Positions 22,741-35,300 of a DNA stretch of 64,000 nt are shown in pieces (within the stretch, counting starts at the first letter, position 1; each line of letters starts with the position of its first letter). The translations under genes and the position numbers were made by a program. The stretch is from the NCBI GenBank assembly GCA_960531495.1, contig OY482853.1, forward strand, positions 24,023,822 to 24,087,821. Direction: 5' to 3'. Source of the DNA: Zeus faber (Eukaryota; Chordata; Actinopteri; Zeiformes; Zeidae). The notes below the pieces were generated by a model, which made no database searches, had not been told where the DNA came from, and saw nothing but the letters and a program-made list of their open reading frames with translations.

Positions 22741-23064
22741 CACTGGTAAATATAAAATAAGATGTTCGAGTGATGAAACATTTGATTGTTATGTATACTT
22801 AAAGTAAAAAATATATAAGAAAAGACATAAAAGGAAGGAAAAATAGAACTGTAAATATAATTGAAACGGACCAAAACATGCGTGACGACAGACATTTTGG
22901 ATATTTTACATTTAGTTTTCAAATAAATGAAATCACATTCTCAGAATAATTTAGCATCTGATGAGGCGCTTTCTGTAATGCGTCGTACTCTACACAGGAG
23001 AGCGATAGAGTGACTACTTAGGAACCAAAATCACTAGGAACCATAGATTGGGTTTTGTCCAAAC

Positions 23065-23376
23065 TGGGACACCGGAAGTTCCATCTATCCCGTATTTTAC
23101 AAAAGTATTATATTCCTCTACGTGTGGTATATAACGCCATTCATATTTGAATTGGGTGTGTATATGCATATGTATCAATTGTATCTTACACGAAAATTCA
23201 TAAAGTCAGTTCAACTAGATCTTCGTTGTATTGTTACTCGAAATCTTAACGGGTCCGTCTAATTTCTCTTCCGGCCGGTTTCCGCTCCTTCCGGTCCGCC
23301 TCCTTTCTCCTCCGGGTTCCTCTCCACTCCAATCCCCTCCACGTGTGGGTTCTATTGAGGTTTTTACCCCAAAGAC
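23065..23376 (+). promoter_or_regulatory. eif3k promoter region
   Basis: Upstream of the eif3k ATG there are three ETS-type motifs (ACCGGAAGT at 23071-23079, CTTCCGG at 23268-23274, CTTCCGG at 23288-23294), an E-box CACGTG at 23340-23345 and a pyrimidine-rich stretch CCTCCTTTCTCCTCC. No TATA box is seen. This matches the usual promoters of translation-factor genes. The start site itself is not determined. Confidence 0.5.
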
Positions 23377-26300
23377 ATGGACCAAATGGCGTCGTCGTTC
23401 GAGCAGATGAGGGCGAATGTCGGGAAGCTCCTGCGGGGAATAGATCGGTGAGGACGCCGGCGGAACATAGTGACTGCCGGGCTAGCTTTCAGTGCTAGCT
23501 AACGCTAGCGCATTGAGGTATCTGTTAGCACGAAGCTAAATAAGCCCGATGTGGTGTTAAGTATCTCTCTGCTGAATGGGAACATGATCAGTGCAGCTCG
23601 TTATGATTTGTCATTAGAGACCACCAGAATAAAGTCACTAAGCTTTACCAAGACAGGTGTTTGTGAGCCAAGATCCCGTTGCTTTTGTTGTCATCAGTCG
23701 GTGGGATCGGCGCTGAATCATAATCTGCTTATTTGGGCAAAGTACACTTCATATACGAATCATTTTTCTTCGTAAAGGTACAGACGGTGACCATACACAA
23801 GCTCCACAGCCTTCAAAAGAAAAACAAAACATACAGAAATAGATAATATACTATATCAAATGTGTTGGATGTGTAGGTCTTAATTATTACGATGCTATTT
23901 GATAATTAATTATTATTAACTCTCCTATTGGCAGCTGAGGTTTTGGCCTTGCTGGACCGCAGCCTCCTGCCAGAGGGAAGCGTTTCAAACAGTTTGTGTC
24001 CGGGGTGGGAGGGGTCAGCCACAATCGTACCTGCACGCCTCAGGGTCCTCGAGTCGTACAGGTCCCGGAGAGATGGCAGATTGCAGCCAATCACCTTCTC
24101 AGCAGAGCGAATGACACGCTGCAGTCTGCCCATGTCCTTGGTGGTTGCAGCAGCGTACCAGAAGGTGATGGAGGAGGTGAGAACGGACTCAATGATGGAG
24201 GTGTAGAAGTGCTTCCGACATCGTCTCTGCGAGGTTGACGTTCCTCAGCTGCCGCAGGAAGTACGCCCTCTGCTGGGCTTTCTTGATGATGGAGCTGATG
24301 TTCAGCTCCCACTTGAGGTCCTGGGAGATGATGGTTCCCAGGAAGCGGCAGGGTTCCACAGAGTCGACTGGCGAGTCACACTGGGTGATGGGGGTGAGTG
24401 GGGCAGCGTTCTTCTTGAAGTCCACAACCATCTCCACTGTCCTCACAGCGACTTCCTTCCCCACGTGCATCAATGAGCCCCTGGGCGCCCATGACCTTAT
24501 CACCGGTTCACCGGTTGTCTTTCCTTGGACTACTTTTGTTAGGTACTAACCACTTTATACCGGGAACACCCCACAAGACCTGCCGTAACAAAAAGTAACA
24601 GCGGCAGTAAAACTGTGTTTCACTATGATGGTTAAATTTTGCAATTTTTCCACGGTTCAGATGCGAGCCGAACCGTGGGGGAGCGGGCACCCGTACGGAT
24701 CAACCACGTTCTGTTACACCGCTGTTGTCAGTTGTCTTAACGTTGTGACTGATCGGTGTATATAGCAATCTTACTTTTTCAATTTTCTTCCCAGATACAA
24801 CCCAGAGAACCTGGCTACACTGGAGCGCTACGTGGAGACTCAAGCAAAAGAGAACGCGTATGACCTGGAAGCCAACCTGGCGGTCCTCAAACTGTACGTG
24901 ATTAACAGCTGGTCTTAAGATAGACGCCTGGAAAGCCCAACAACTATGCAGCCACAGCATGAGCCGTTACCGTGTCGAAGCAAGTCAGCGAGCAAAGTTG
25001 AATTCTCTCCGCTCCTTCCCCACAGGTACCAGTTCAACCCGGCCTACTTCCAGACCAACGTGACATCACAGATCCTCCTGAAGGCTCTGACCAACCTGCC
25101 CCACACCGACTTCACTCTGTGCAAGTGCATGATCGACCAGACACACGTATCCCTTTGGTGTTTGAGTGAATTTGTGACCATTTTAATCCCTAATCTATCA
25201 ATGCTGCCCCCTCTTCTGCCTCGGAACTTGACCTGGGTTTGTTTCCAGAGGCGGGCGGGGCGGGTGTGGGGGGTGGGAGGCGGGGTGGGGGTTAGTTAGG
25301 TCATTTTGGGGACAGGGCGTGCTTCCTTGACTACTGTGACGCAGCAAGAGGAACGCCCCATCAGGCAGATCCTCTACCTGGGGAACCTCCTGGAAACCTG
25401 CCACTTCCAGAGCTTCTGGGTACGATGCACGGACACATTGACCAACTGCCTTATTCTTCTCGGGGGGGGAGTTTTGTTTCGCAGACTCTCTGCCTCCTTT
25501 TTTAAAGCAGATGTGAAACTGTTGCCGCTGCTTTTATTTCTTAATCGTGTCCCATTGTTCTCGCCGCTCGTAACTGCCTCCTCACTGTCTTCCGGACAGA
25601 CCAGTCTGGAGGAGAACAGGGAGCTCATTGATGGCATCACCGGATTTGAAGACTCCGTACGCAAGTGTGAGTAGATGCGTTTGTGAAGGAACGCCTTTCA
25701 GGTTTTTACCCCCTCGGGGCGGTTCACCGGGTACATGAACCCGCCGTAGACCTGCCTCTAGTTGAGTTTTTTTGGTTTCATGAGAAGACAAACTCTACGA
25801 CTCCTGAAATGACTTAATTTCCCCTGAAAAAAAATATACAGTGGAAATGAATAAATTGGATCAATAAGAATAATTGAAAGCGGCTTTGAAATTGGTGAAA
25901 TCTTGACCAGGACCCAGCCCTGGTTATCAAGGCAAACGCCAGGTATGTTGTAGAAGAATGCAAAAAATAAACTAATTTCCGCCGTTATGAACTTTTTCCT
26001 CTCTTCCCCTCCAGTCATCTGCCACGTGGTGGGCATCACTTACCAGAACATCGAGCATCGGTTGCTGGCAGAGATGCTGGGAGATCCTCTGGGTAAGAAC
26101 TTTGATTGAGGGGCTTCAAGAAAAAATCCCTGTTATGTGTTAAAAACAAAAAAAACAACTTGTTCTGGAGTAGAACCATTACCTGCCAAACGAGGAGGAG
26201 ACTTCAATCAATGACTTGGACCCTTGAGATTTCACCTGCCGCCGACTGAAACTCCTAACCCCTCTTTTCCAGACACGCAGGTGAAGGTGTGGATGACCAA

Positions 26301-27209
26301 GTACGGCTGGACAGAGAACGAGGACGGACAGATCTTCATCTTCAACCAGGAGGAGAGCGTCAAGCCCAAGAACATCGTGGAGAAGATCGACTTTGAGAGT
26401 GAGTGAGGAGGAGGTGGTGCTTCCACTGCCTGCAGCTGGAGGTGCTTCGTAGGGTGTCGGGGGACGGTCACGGACGTTGGGGCGTCTTGACATTTGGGCA
26501 TCAAGTGAGGTTTGGAACCTCGTTAGCTTTTCTCTTCGGCGTCAGGGGAAAATGAAACTGTAAAGGCTGCGGAAAATAAAACTGCAGCTTTTTAAATAAT
26601 TGGAGTAAATATATCTGTTACAATATTGTGGATGGAAGGAGTCGTTTTATAGGTTTTTTTGAAGAGGCAGAGATGGTTTTATTTAGAAGCAGTATAAGTG
26701 TTCAACTAGTATATGATCTATGAGCAGATTAAAAAATATAATATACAAACGTTTCAAATACAAGAGAAAGAATTGCTATACATAAAACAAGGATTTAGGA
26801 ACCAGTGTGGATGCCGGCAATGAAAAATGTAGTAATAATTAATGTCTTTTTTACGTTCATACAAAATGCACAATATTATTACGAATAATGTGATATTTTG
26901 ACAGACCCTATTCCTAATATCTGATGTGAAAGAAGCCCGGAGCGTGTTCTGATTGACTGACTTGGATTATTCGATCATATTCAGTTAAACCTCCTCTCCT
27001 TCAGCTGTATCGGAGTGGAGTTGATGGGGGAAATCCATTGAAATAATTATAAAAACTTGGTGCATTTCATTGAGAGAGCATGCAATATATTCTATGAATC
27101 AATTGACATAACTAACCGTGATTCTTTTCCTCTTTATTTCCATCTCTTCCTCCACTTCTGTGTTTTCCCCTCCGCAGGTGTATCCAGCATCATGGCCACA
27201 TCTCAGTGA
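23377..27209 (+). CDS. eif3k: eukaryotic translation initiation factor 3 subunit K
   Basis: A small PCI-type subunit of the eIF3 complex, which binds the 40S ribosomal subunit and helps assemble the initiation complex in the cytoplasm. Exons: 23377-23447, 24795-24893, 25026-25146, 25345-25419, 25600-25666, 26015-26092, 26273-26398, 27178-27209. The sum is 669 bp, 222 residues plus stop, against 218 in human. Phases match at every junction. Landmarks: [128 protein letters not shown], and the end VSSIMATSQ. The ATG at 23377 is first; ATG 23386 is an in-frame alternative three codons on. The conservation is strong and I see no defects. Confidence 0.97.
23925..24510 (-). mobile_element. L2-group LINE fragment in eif3k intron 1
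   Basis: The minus strand encodes the RT C-terminus in two frames: [51 protein letters not shown], then [40 protein letters not shown] and [16 protein letters not shown]. Frameshifts separate the pieces. This is a different L2 subfamily from the intact element at 15818-19292 and is antisense to eif3k. Confidence 0.82.
25246..25300 (+). repeat. G-rich tract in eif3k intron 3
   Basis: Many GGG/GGGG runs (GCGGGGCGGGTGTGGGGGGT, then GGAGGCGGGGTGGGGG) between the exons ending 25146 and starting 25345. The spacing would allow a G-quadruplex in the pre-mRNA. No function is shown. Confidence 0.6.
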
Positions 27210-27245
27210 TACACACACACACACACACACACATTTTGCATTCAT

Positions 27246-27300
27246 AATAAAAGTCTACAAAACCTGGTCAATCTCAATTTAAAAACTTTTTTGCAATAAA
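27246..27300 (+). terminator. eif3k polyadenylation signals
   Basis: AATAAA at 27246-27251 and again at 27295-27300, 37 and 86 bp after the eif3k stop codon. A short CA array (27211-27232) lies between the stop and the first signal. Cleavage sites are not determined. Confidence 0.6.
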
Positions 27301-27836
27301 TGTAATATATCATTTACAAACCTTTGTTTTGTGTTGTTCTCTGATCTCCTGATGGTTGTTACATGACAATTCATTTATTACCACGTAAAAGTTTTATTCA
27401 TCTCTCTTTGGAAATACTGGTAGTTGGGGCAGTGCAATACCTCCTTGGAAAATCAGGGTGTCGGCCAGACGGCTCTATCAAGTCTCAGCAGGAGCCGTTG
27501 GGAGTTTGGATGAAGGCTTTGATTGAAAGGAATTAAATTAAATGACTCATTTGTCTTGAAAATAATTTCCTCCTGGGCTTCCTGGCTTGTCCGTTAAGCC
27601 ATTTATATGCAAAGGGTGTGTGTGCGTGTGTGTGCACGCGTAAGCCCTGATTTCTTTTCTTTTCAGCCTATTTAATGTGATTTGGGGTATTCTGGAAATG
27701 CTAAGTACTTTTAATGTAGATACAGTAAATATAAACCCAGATATATTTTTTCCTCCCAACTAAAGTGAATTGACTGTTAGAAATGTACTACAGTAAAAAA
27801 GTATAGACATTTCCCTTGAAATGTAATGAAGTAAAA
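27301..27836. other. eif3k-capn12 spacer
   Basis: About 0.5 kb of ordinary AT-rich sequence with a short GT run near 27617-27634. No gene is seen. It leads into the repeat block upstream of the calpain gene. Confidence 0.4.
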
Positions 27837-27989
27837 GTCCAAATTTGGGTAAAGGACTTGGGAATGTGGCTTTAGGTGAACAGGTAAAGGTTTCAGAGGG
27901 GGCGTGGCTCATGGTGAACAGGTAAAGTACTCGGGAAGGGGCGTGGCTTGTAGTGAGCAGGTAAAGGACTCCGAGGGGCGTGGCTTGTC
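27837..27989 (+). promoter_or_regulatory. four tandem ~38-bp units with GC-box, upstream of capn12
   Basis: Three good units (27876-27913, 27914-27952, 27953-27989) and a decayed one (27837-27875). Each good unit carries CAGGTAAAG and then GGGGCGTGGC, a GC/CACCC-type box bound by SP/KLF factors. The block ends about 67 bp before the capn12 ATG, so it is promoter or 5' leader. CAGGTAAAG also fits a 5' splice site, so leader splicing could be affected. Function is inferred only. Confidence 0.6.
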
Positions 27990-28056
27990 GTGCAGAAGCT
28001 GAGGGCTCGTCGGCTTCCTGCCGTTGATCTCCAAGCCGCCGGGACGGTGCAGAGCC

Positions 28057-28303
28057 ATGAGTGTGTCTTCAGAGGACTCCGTCGAGGCCCCGGACCAGCT
28101 GCTGGGCTCCCAGTCCAGGCGCTGGCTGGCGGACATCTTCTCTCGCCAGGGGTCGGACGATCCCAAGCACATGGGCGATGACGGACTGTTCGTGGATTAT
28201 AACTTCCCACTGGCGGGACTGGAGCTGCAGACTGCGGTTAAGTGGATGCGCCCCAAGGTGAGCTAGGGCGGGAGGGGCCAGGTGTGTGTGTGTATACAGG
28301 CGC

Positions 28304-28387
<84 letters not shown>

Positions 28388-29282
28388 ATAAATAAATTCA
28401 TGTTTCAAGATGTATATTTATCACATACATATACATACGAGCACACTTATCTGAAGTGCCCGGAGATTATGCACAATAAATACTAAGCCATAATAGCTAA
28501 GTAATTACTAACTAACTGAACTAACAGATTATTGAAACGTAATTCAGTTAGTTAATAGAATAAAATAAGAGTGAAAAGGTATTATACTGAGTGGGGATAC
28601 AAAAGAGGAATAGACTTGTGTATATACAGATACAGTATCTACAGTAAAGTGGCATGTGAATAAAGTGAGGTAGTGTGTGTAGAGATATACTGTACAGTAT
28701 ACAACAGTACGACACAGCAATACAGTAACACAGAACAAAACAGTAATACGGCTCAGTATGCAGTAACCCAGTTCAGTGATACAGTGCGCAGTACAGTATG
28801 CAACATACAGTGTAGTGATACGCAGAACAGTATGCAACACGCAGTTCAGTGATACAGTATGCAGAACAGTATGCAGTACAGTATGCAACATACAGTACAG
28901 TAAGGCAGTGGGGCCTGTGTGAGTGTCTTAGTGCTTTTTGTGAGGACCCCTGGTGAGGTCAGCATTGACAGTCCTTATGGCTTGCGGGAAGAAACTCCGT
29001 CTCAGTCTGCGTCTTCGCTGTGTGACTGTGGAGGTGCTTGCCCGACCGCAGCAGTTGGAACAGTCCGTTGTTGGGGCGGTGAGGATCCTTCATGATCCTG
29101 CGGCCTCTGCTACTACACCTCCTGGTGTATGAGGCTGCAGGGAGGCTGAACACACCACCCTCTGCAGGGCCCGCCTGTCCTGAGCAGTGCAGTTCCCAAA
29201 CCCAGTGATGTTGCTATAGTGATATTTCTATACATATAAATGTGTATATTTGTGTGTGTCTGTGTGTGTGTATGTGTGTGTA

Positions 29283-29338
<56 letters not shown>

Positions 29339-32300
29339 CATTTCATGTATGTATATATGTATTTTATCTAAACATATATAAAGCATTTTCTAAAATAAAT
29401 CCTGTGACTTCAAAACAAAGCCAACACAGTGGTTTCTTTTTAAACCAGTGGTTCTCAACTGGTGGCTCCCGGTCCAAAACTGGGTGTTATTACTATTAAT
29501 ACTATTAATTACTTATTAATTAAGTGTTGATTTATTAGAGGTACGGGATTTTTGATGCTCTACTTTTACTTTGAGACACGAAGGTCCCACAGGTCAAATC
29601 ATCATACACATTTTATTATTTTTTATTTCTATACCAAAATGTTATTTTTGTAATTTGATCATTTTTTCCCGTTTGTACATTAAACCTTATATGACTGTAC
29701 TTCCCTTTTACAATGGTTTTGTTTTGTTTTTAAAATTTTTTTTTACTATGAAATAATTTTTGGAAATAGCATGTTGTTGATGTACACACTATACTTTTGT
29801 ATTGATTCTATTTGCTGATAAACGTATGAAAGAAAACAAAAAAAACATCATAGAGTTAAGAAAATAAATCAAATAATAATCTTTCATTTTAAAACATGTA
29901 GTAATAATTAAAACAACAATAATAATTAATAATTGCCCAATTGAAATAAATTAAAACCGTGCTTTAAACCTACACTTTGGCCTTTTGTCAGCAATAAAAT
30001 TGGTAACATTTAACCTTGATATTGACTTTTTTTTAAAGACTACTGACACCACAGTATTATCACAAACAATCTGAAGCGGGGGGACACATACTGAGCAGGT
30101 TCACAAGACCATGTTTTTGTGGGCAGTGCAGACTTGAACTGATCCTCCATCTGACGTCATGTTTACGCAGGGCCTTGTCCCAACAGAACAAATCCCCAGC
30201 CTTCAACACGGGTCATGTGTGATGAACACGTCAGGCTCCCACAGTATCTCACAGAGATAGAATCAGCAAAATGGACTGATGTGCCCTGCAGTGGAAATTA
30301 GAACGTTTACCCAAAACAATGACAGCTTGGAGGCTCTTTGGTCCATTGCAGCTCATTATATTGTCCACAGTGAATAAATGATAATAACCGCTGAACATGA
30401 CAGTATTATTATAGTGAAATACAAGATAAACTCATCTTAAAGGTGCAGTGTGTAGAATTTAGTGGCATCTAGCTGTGAGATTGCAGATCGCAACCATCTA
30501 TTCGTTTTTCAGACGCGATATTATATATATATATTATATTATCCTGTACAATTGCATTTGTATATTCTTTATATTTTTTAAATCTTTAACCATTACTGTC
30601 TTGTATTTTTGGGCCATTGTGTAGATTTGGCAATTTCGTGGTGGAATACACTCATTCTGATATAAATATATATATATATCTTCTTCTTCTTCTTTGGGCT
30701 GCTCCCGTTAGCGGTCGCCACAGCGGATCATCTGCCTCCAACACCTTCTGTTCTGCGCATCCTCCTCCCTGACACCAACCGCCTGCATGTCCTCCCTCGC
30801 CACATCCATAAAGCTTCTCTTTGGCCTTTCTCTTTTCCTCTTGCCTGCCAGCTCCATACTCAGCCTCCTTCTCCCAATGTAACACTCATCTCTCCTACAC
30901 ACGTGTCCAAACCATATACTGTATATTTATTTATTTATTTAAGATATTTGCATCCGATTTAAATTCTCGGGGGGAAATTTTAGAATATAGACTGAGGTTG
31001 AGGTAGAGGTTGTTGAAGCTACCAATCAAATTAATGTAGTACAGAAAAGCAAACATTCTGCTCTTTCCCTCATCATGGTTGTAGAAAAACCTCCCTTTTC
31101 AAATGTCGCTGGTCGCTGGAGGGAAGCCTCATGCCGAAAATGTACGTTCACCTTTGATGTTACCTGTATTTATCTGTTTTCCGGCCTCCTGACCGTGGTT
31201 CTCTCTTGGCTCCGGCCCACCACCATGTGTGCTCCGCTGTAGTTTTAAAATCCTGCTCGACTAGTTGTGTCATCTCACACTCGTGTGTATATATCACCGG
31301 GGAGTGCTCACACTATGACTGATAATGATAGGGAAAGTAATTACCATAATTTGAAATGAAATTGCCGATGGGGTAAGGTGAAACAATGTAACTGTTTAGT
31401 TCCGTTAAATCGAGCGCGCTCAAACTTCCCGTCATTTACGGTAGTCATTTTCGTCACCCTCATCATGGCAAAGACACAAAGAAATGCATATGATGCAGCT
31501 TTCAAGTTGAAGGCGATCGATCTGGCTGTTGGAAAAGCTGCTGCACAGGAGCTTGGCCTTAATGAGTCGATGATAAGACGTTGGAAACAGCAGCGTGAGG
31601 AACTGACTCAGAAAAAGACAACAAAAGCTTTCACAGGGAAGAAAAGCAGATGGCCCGAACTAGAAAATGAGCTCGAAGACTGGGTCAACACACCAAGAGC
31701 AGACGGCCGAGGTGTTTCAACTGTGCAGATCCCACTGAAAGCCAAAACAATCGGAAATTACGGTACAGATTACCAAGTGTCATTTGTGACTAAACTGTGA
31801 CTTTGTTCCTTGTAATAGTGAAGCTCCCTTGTAGTGGTAGCGATTGTCTCCTAAATTCGCATTTCCTCAGAATTCAAGATTCAAGATTCAAGAGGTTTAT
31901 TTGTTACATACATTTACATACTTTCATACATGTATTTGCAGAATTGATGACGTCACTAACAACTCAACCCTATTGACATTGGTTCCATTTGTGGAGGCTT
32001 TTTATCCTGCAAGTTCAAAAATATTTAAATTACTGCGTGAGGTTACAACAATCAAAATATGTTTTTCCACATTTCTAAGCCGAAAACCACACTACTCATT
32101 GGCCTTTACCAGTATTTACAAGTTATAGTTATAGTAGTAAAATGATTTGCACTAAAAAAAACCCGATTAGTATTTTCTTCTCTGCTTTTGTGGGCTTTAT
32201 GTGATCAATGTAGAAACTTTTCGATCAGTGGCAAATATTGTGCATTTCATTTTTCCTCCCTGAGCATAAGTGGCCATCTCGGTGGCTCTCCATCGATAGT

Positions 32301-35300
32301 TTGAAACACACTGGAATACAGTCATATGAAGTTCACTGAAATCTAATCAAGTGAGATATACTCAACAGACTCCATCTGAACAGTAGAAAGAAACCGTAAC
32401 TTCAAATATGGCGTTTAGTGGGTGGACCAGTGCACCCTGTGGTTACCTGTGCTACACACCTGATTCTCTGTTTTATTCTCTCATTTTCTCCCCCTCCATC
32501 TTTCTCTCTTTTTTCTGTCTCAATATGTCATCCCCCCTCCATTTAGGAGCTCTGTTCATCACCCCAGTTCATCGTGGATGGAGCAACACGAATGGACGTG
32601 CACCAGGGGAGACTCAGTAAGTAAAACACTGTCATATGCAAAGGATTGCATTATCATGGTTATCATGATTATGTTGTTAGTCAAAGTCAAAGTCCAAATG
32701 AATGGTAGTCTACAATTAGGTTAGCTATTATGTCCGGTTTAGAAACTATCGTGCATGATCTCTGGGTACATTGCAAAGACATTTCACTGCATATATAACG
32801 TATGTATATGTATGTGACAAATAAACCTCTTGAAATGTTATGTCATAGTCAGAGCCAGATTTCTTGCCTTTATAACATAACATGTGTTCCATCACAGACA
32901 ATTCATTTGGTTATATGTCACGCTGAATTGTACAATTTGGTTATATGTCATCTTGAATTGTAGTTATTACAGATTAAAGTACATATAGAGTATTGATTAT
33001 ATTTGTATTCTTAAATACAGAACCTGACTGACTCTAAGTACAATCTTCCCCATCTTAACTTCTACCTTCAAATCAAAACAGGTGACTGCTGGTTCCTGTC
33101 TGCGCTGGCGTCCCTCTCCCTACATCGGGCGCTGCTGGAAAGGGTTGTTCCTTCGGGACAGAGCTTCCAGGAGGGATACGACGGGAGCTTCTACTTCCAG
33201 GTGAGCGTCCCAGCATCAAACTGCCAAATCTCGAAAAAGGCCTCATTATCCATCTGTAGCGGCTCCGCCTGTCACACGCCGGCCAAGTGGAGTTTTCAGG
33301 GCCCTCCCCCACAGAGACACAGAAGACGACGATAAGTCGTCTCTACAAGTAATTGTAGAGAGGACGCTCAGTGGAATTAGCCAGGAGCAGATGGAACATG
33401 TCATGACAGGGCTCCTTTCCTGAGTGTGGGTTGATGGGGTTTTTAACCTACTGCTTGCCCAACGGATGAGCAACAGGTATGCAGCCACCCTGACCCGATC
33501 ACCCAGATCCAGGTCAGGTGTGGCTGCTCAAACCACCCCATCCACACACCACACCATCGTTATATCTTCCTACATAGTAAACCCACCCATCTGGTGGTCC
33601 GGTGGGGATAAAATAAATAAATAAATAAAATGTCTTTGTCCTTATTCACTCCTCCTCCTTTATCTGCCTCATCAACTCTTTTACTCCGTTTTAAATGTTT
33701 CCGTTTCTCTTTATTCATCTCTTAGTTCTGGCAGTACGGTCAGTGGAAGGGGGTGAGGATCGACGACCTGCTGCCCACTCGGGACGGGCGTCTCATGTAC
33801 CTCAGCTCCCCTGACAAACACGAGTTCTGGAGCTCGCTGCTGGAGAAGGCCTACGCCAAGTGGGTTCCGCCCCCGCCTTCAATCAGTCCTGTTCCGCCAA
33901 AAGATGTATTTTCTTCTCTAGTATGCAATTAGTTGAGATTTTTAGAGCATGTATTTGTTTTAATATAAACAAACTTTTGTATAATAATGATAAGGTGACT
34001 TCCAGAGCCTGAAGTAATTCAGCAAATGTTAAACACAGGAAAAAACCATGGGAAAAGTGTGTGCGTTTGTGTGTGCGTGCGTGCGTGTGTGTGTTCCTGC
34101 TTGGATAAATTCAAGTCAAATTGGGTTTATTTATATACAACCTCAGTGTCAAAAGGCTTTTCAGGAACACCTGAAAAAGAGGACATTCAAACCACACATG
34201 TCAACCTTCTCAACAAAGCAATGCAAAATTCAACCACAGAAAAAAAATTCGTAATAAGTTCTGAGTGGACAAGGGACTTGTCAGTCTCTATACTACTCTA
34301 CTGTGTTTTCAAGTCAACCCCCTCGACCTCCTCCTCTTTAAATGAAATTACCTTTATTATTTATTATTCCTGTCTACCTATCCTTCATTTCTGGTTCACC
34401 TTTGACCTCGGCAACTGTCATCCAGGACGGACATTGATTACATCCGTTTTGCTCCTTGACCCCCCACACCCACACCCGTCCCGCAGGCTGAAAGGAGGCT
34501 ACCGGGCGCTGGACATGGGATTCCCCCACGAGGCCATGGTGGACCTGACTGGCGGGGTGACGGAGGTTCTGTCGGTCGCCTCGCTGCCCAGGAACCTTCC
34601 GGCCTTCCTCAAACACCTGCTGCACAAGGGAGCGCTCATCAACTGCGCCAACTGCCGGGTAGGACCTCCCTCGGTTTCCATGGTAACCGTGCAACGTTGC
34701 CGTCGGGCTCTGAAACCTCCGATGTGAAGTTAATTTTCAGAGGACAAACTGCTTTGTGCGGTGCTTTCCTTTATTTAGCTAAAAAAAAAAATATATATAT
34801 ATATTTGGTCTATATAATATATCTTTTCAAAAGTTTTACATTTTATTTTTATTTAGTGAGTTTTATTTTTACAGAATTAACAGAATTCACCCACAATTAA
34901 TTTAATTTCTCAACAGTAATTCCCCATTGCATTGTTGTTTCTAAAAGATTCCTTTCCCAAAAAAAAATTGTTTTTGAACGTTTTGATAGCTGCTAATGTC
35001 CTCTAATAAAACAATTGTAGAGAGGATTGTTGACAATATAGAAGAGTTCAGTTATTGTTATGATAGGAAGCAGTGGAAGAGGAGTCCACCCAGCATCAGT
35101 ACACTGGTTCTCAGTACTGGGCGGCTCTCAGTTGCAGGAAATTATTGGTGCGCTCCAATGCGTTGAATTTTATTTTACAAATACATAAATATATAAAAAG
35201 GCTACTCTACGTTTCCCTCGGCGGATCCGTCGCATAATGTCGGTATCGCAGATCAGTATCACAGATCGGTATAAAAGATCAAACCCGTGAGCATGTTTTG

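Noticed and set aside
31378..31464. Upstream extension of the pogo-type frame
   Set aside because: Family similarity begins at the ATG at 31465; the earlier residues are chance.
34026..34727. A 233-codon frame as a separate gene
   Set aside because: It is intron sequence running into capn12 exon 34487-34658; only that part is coding.
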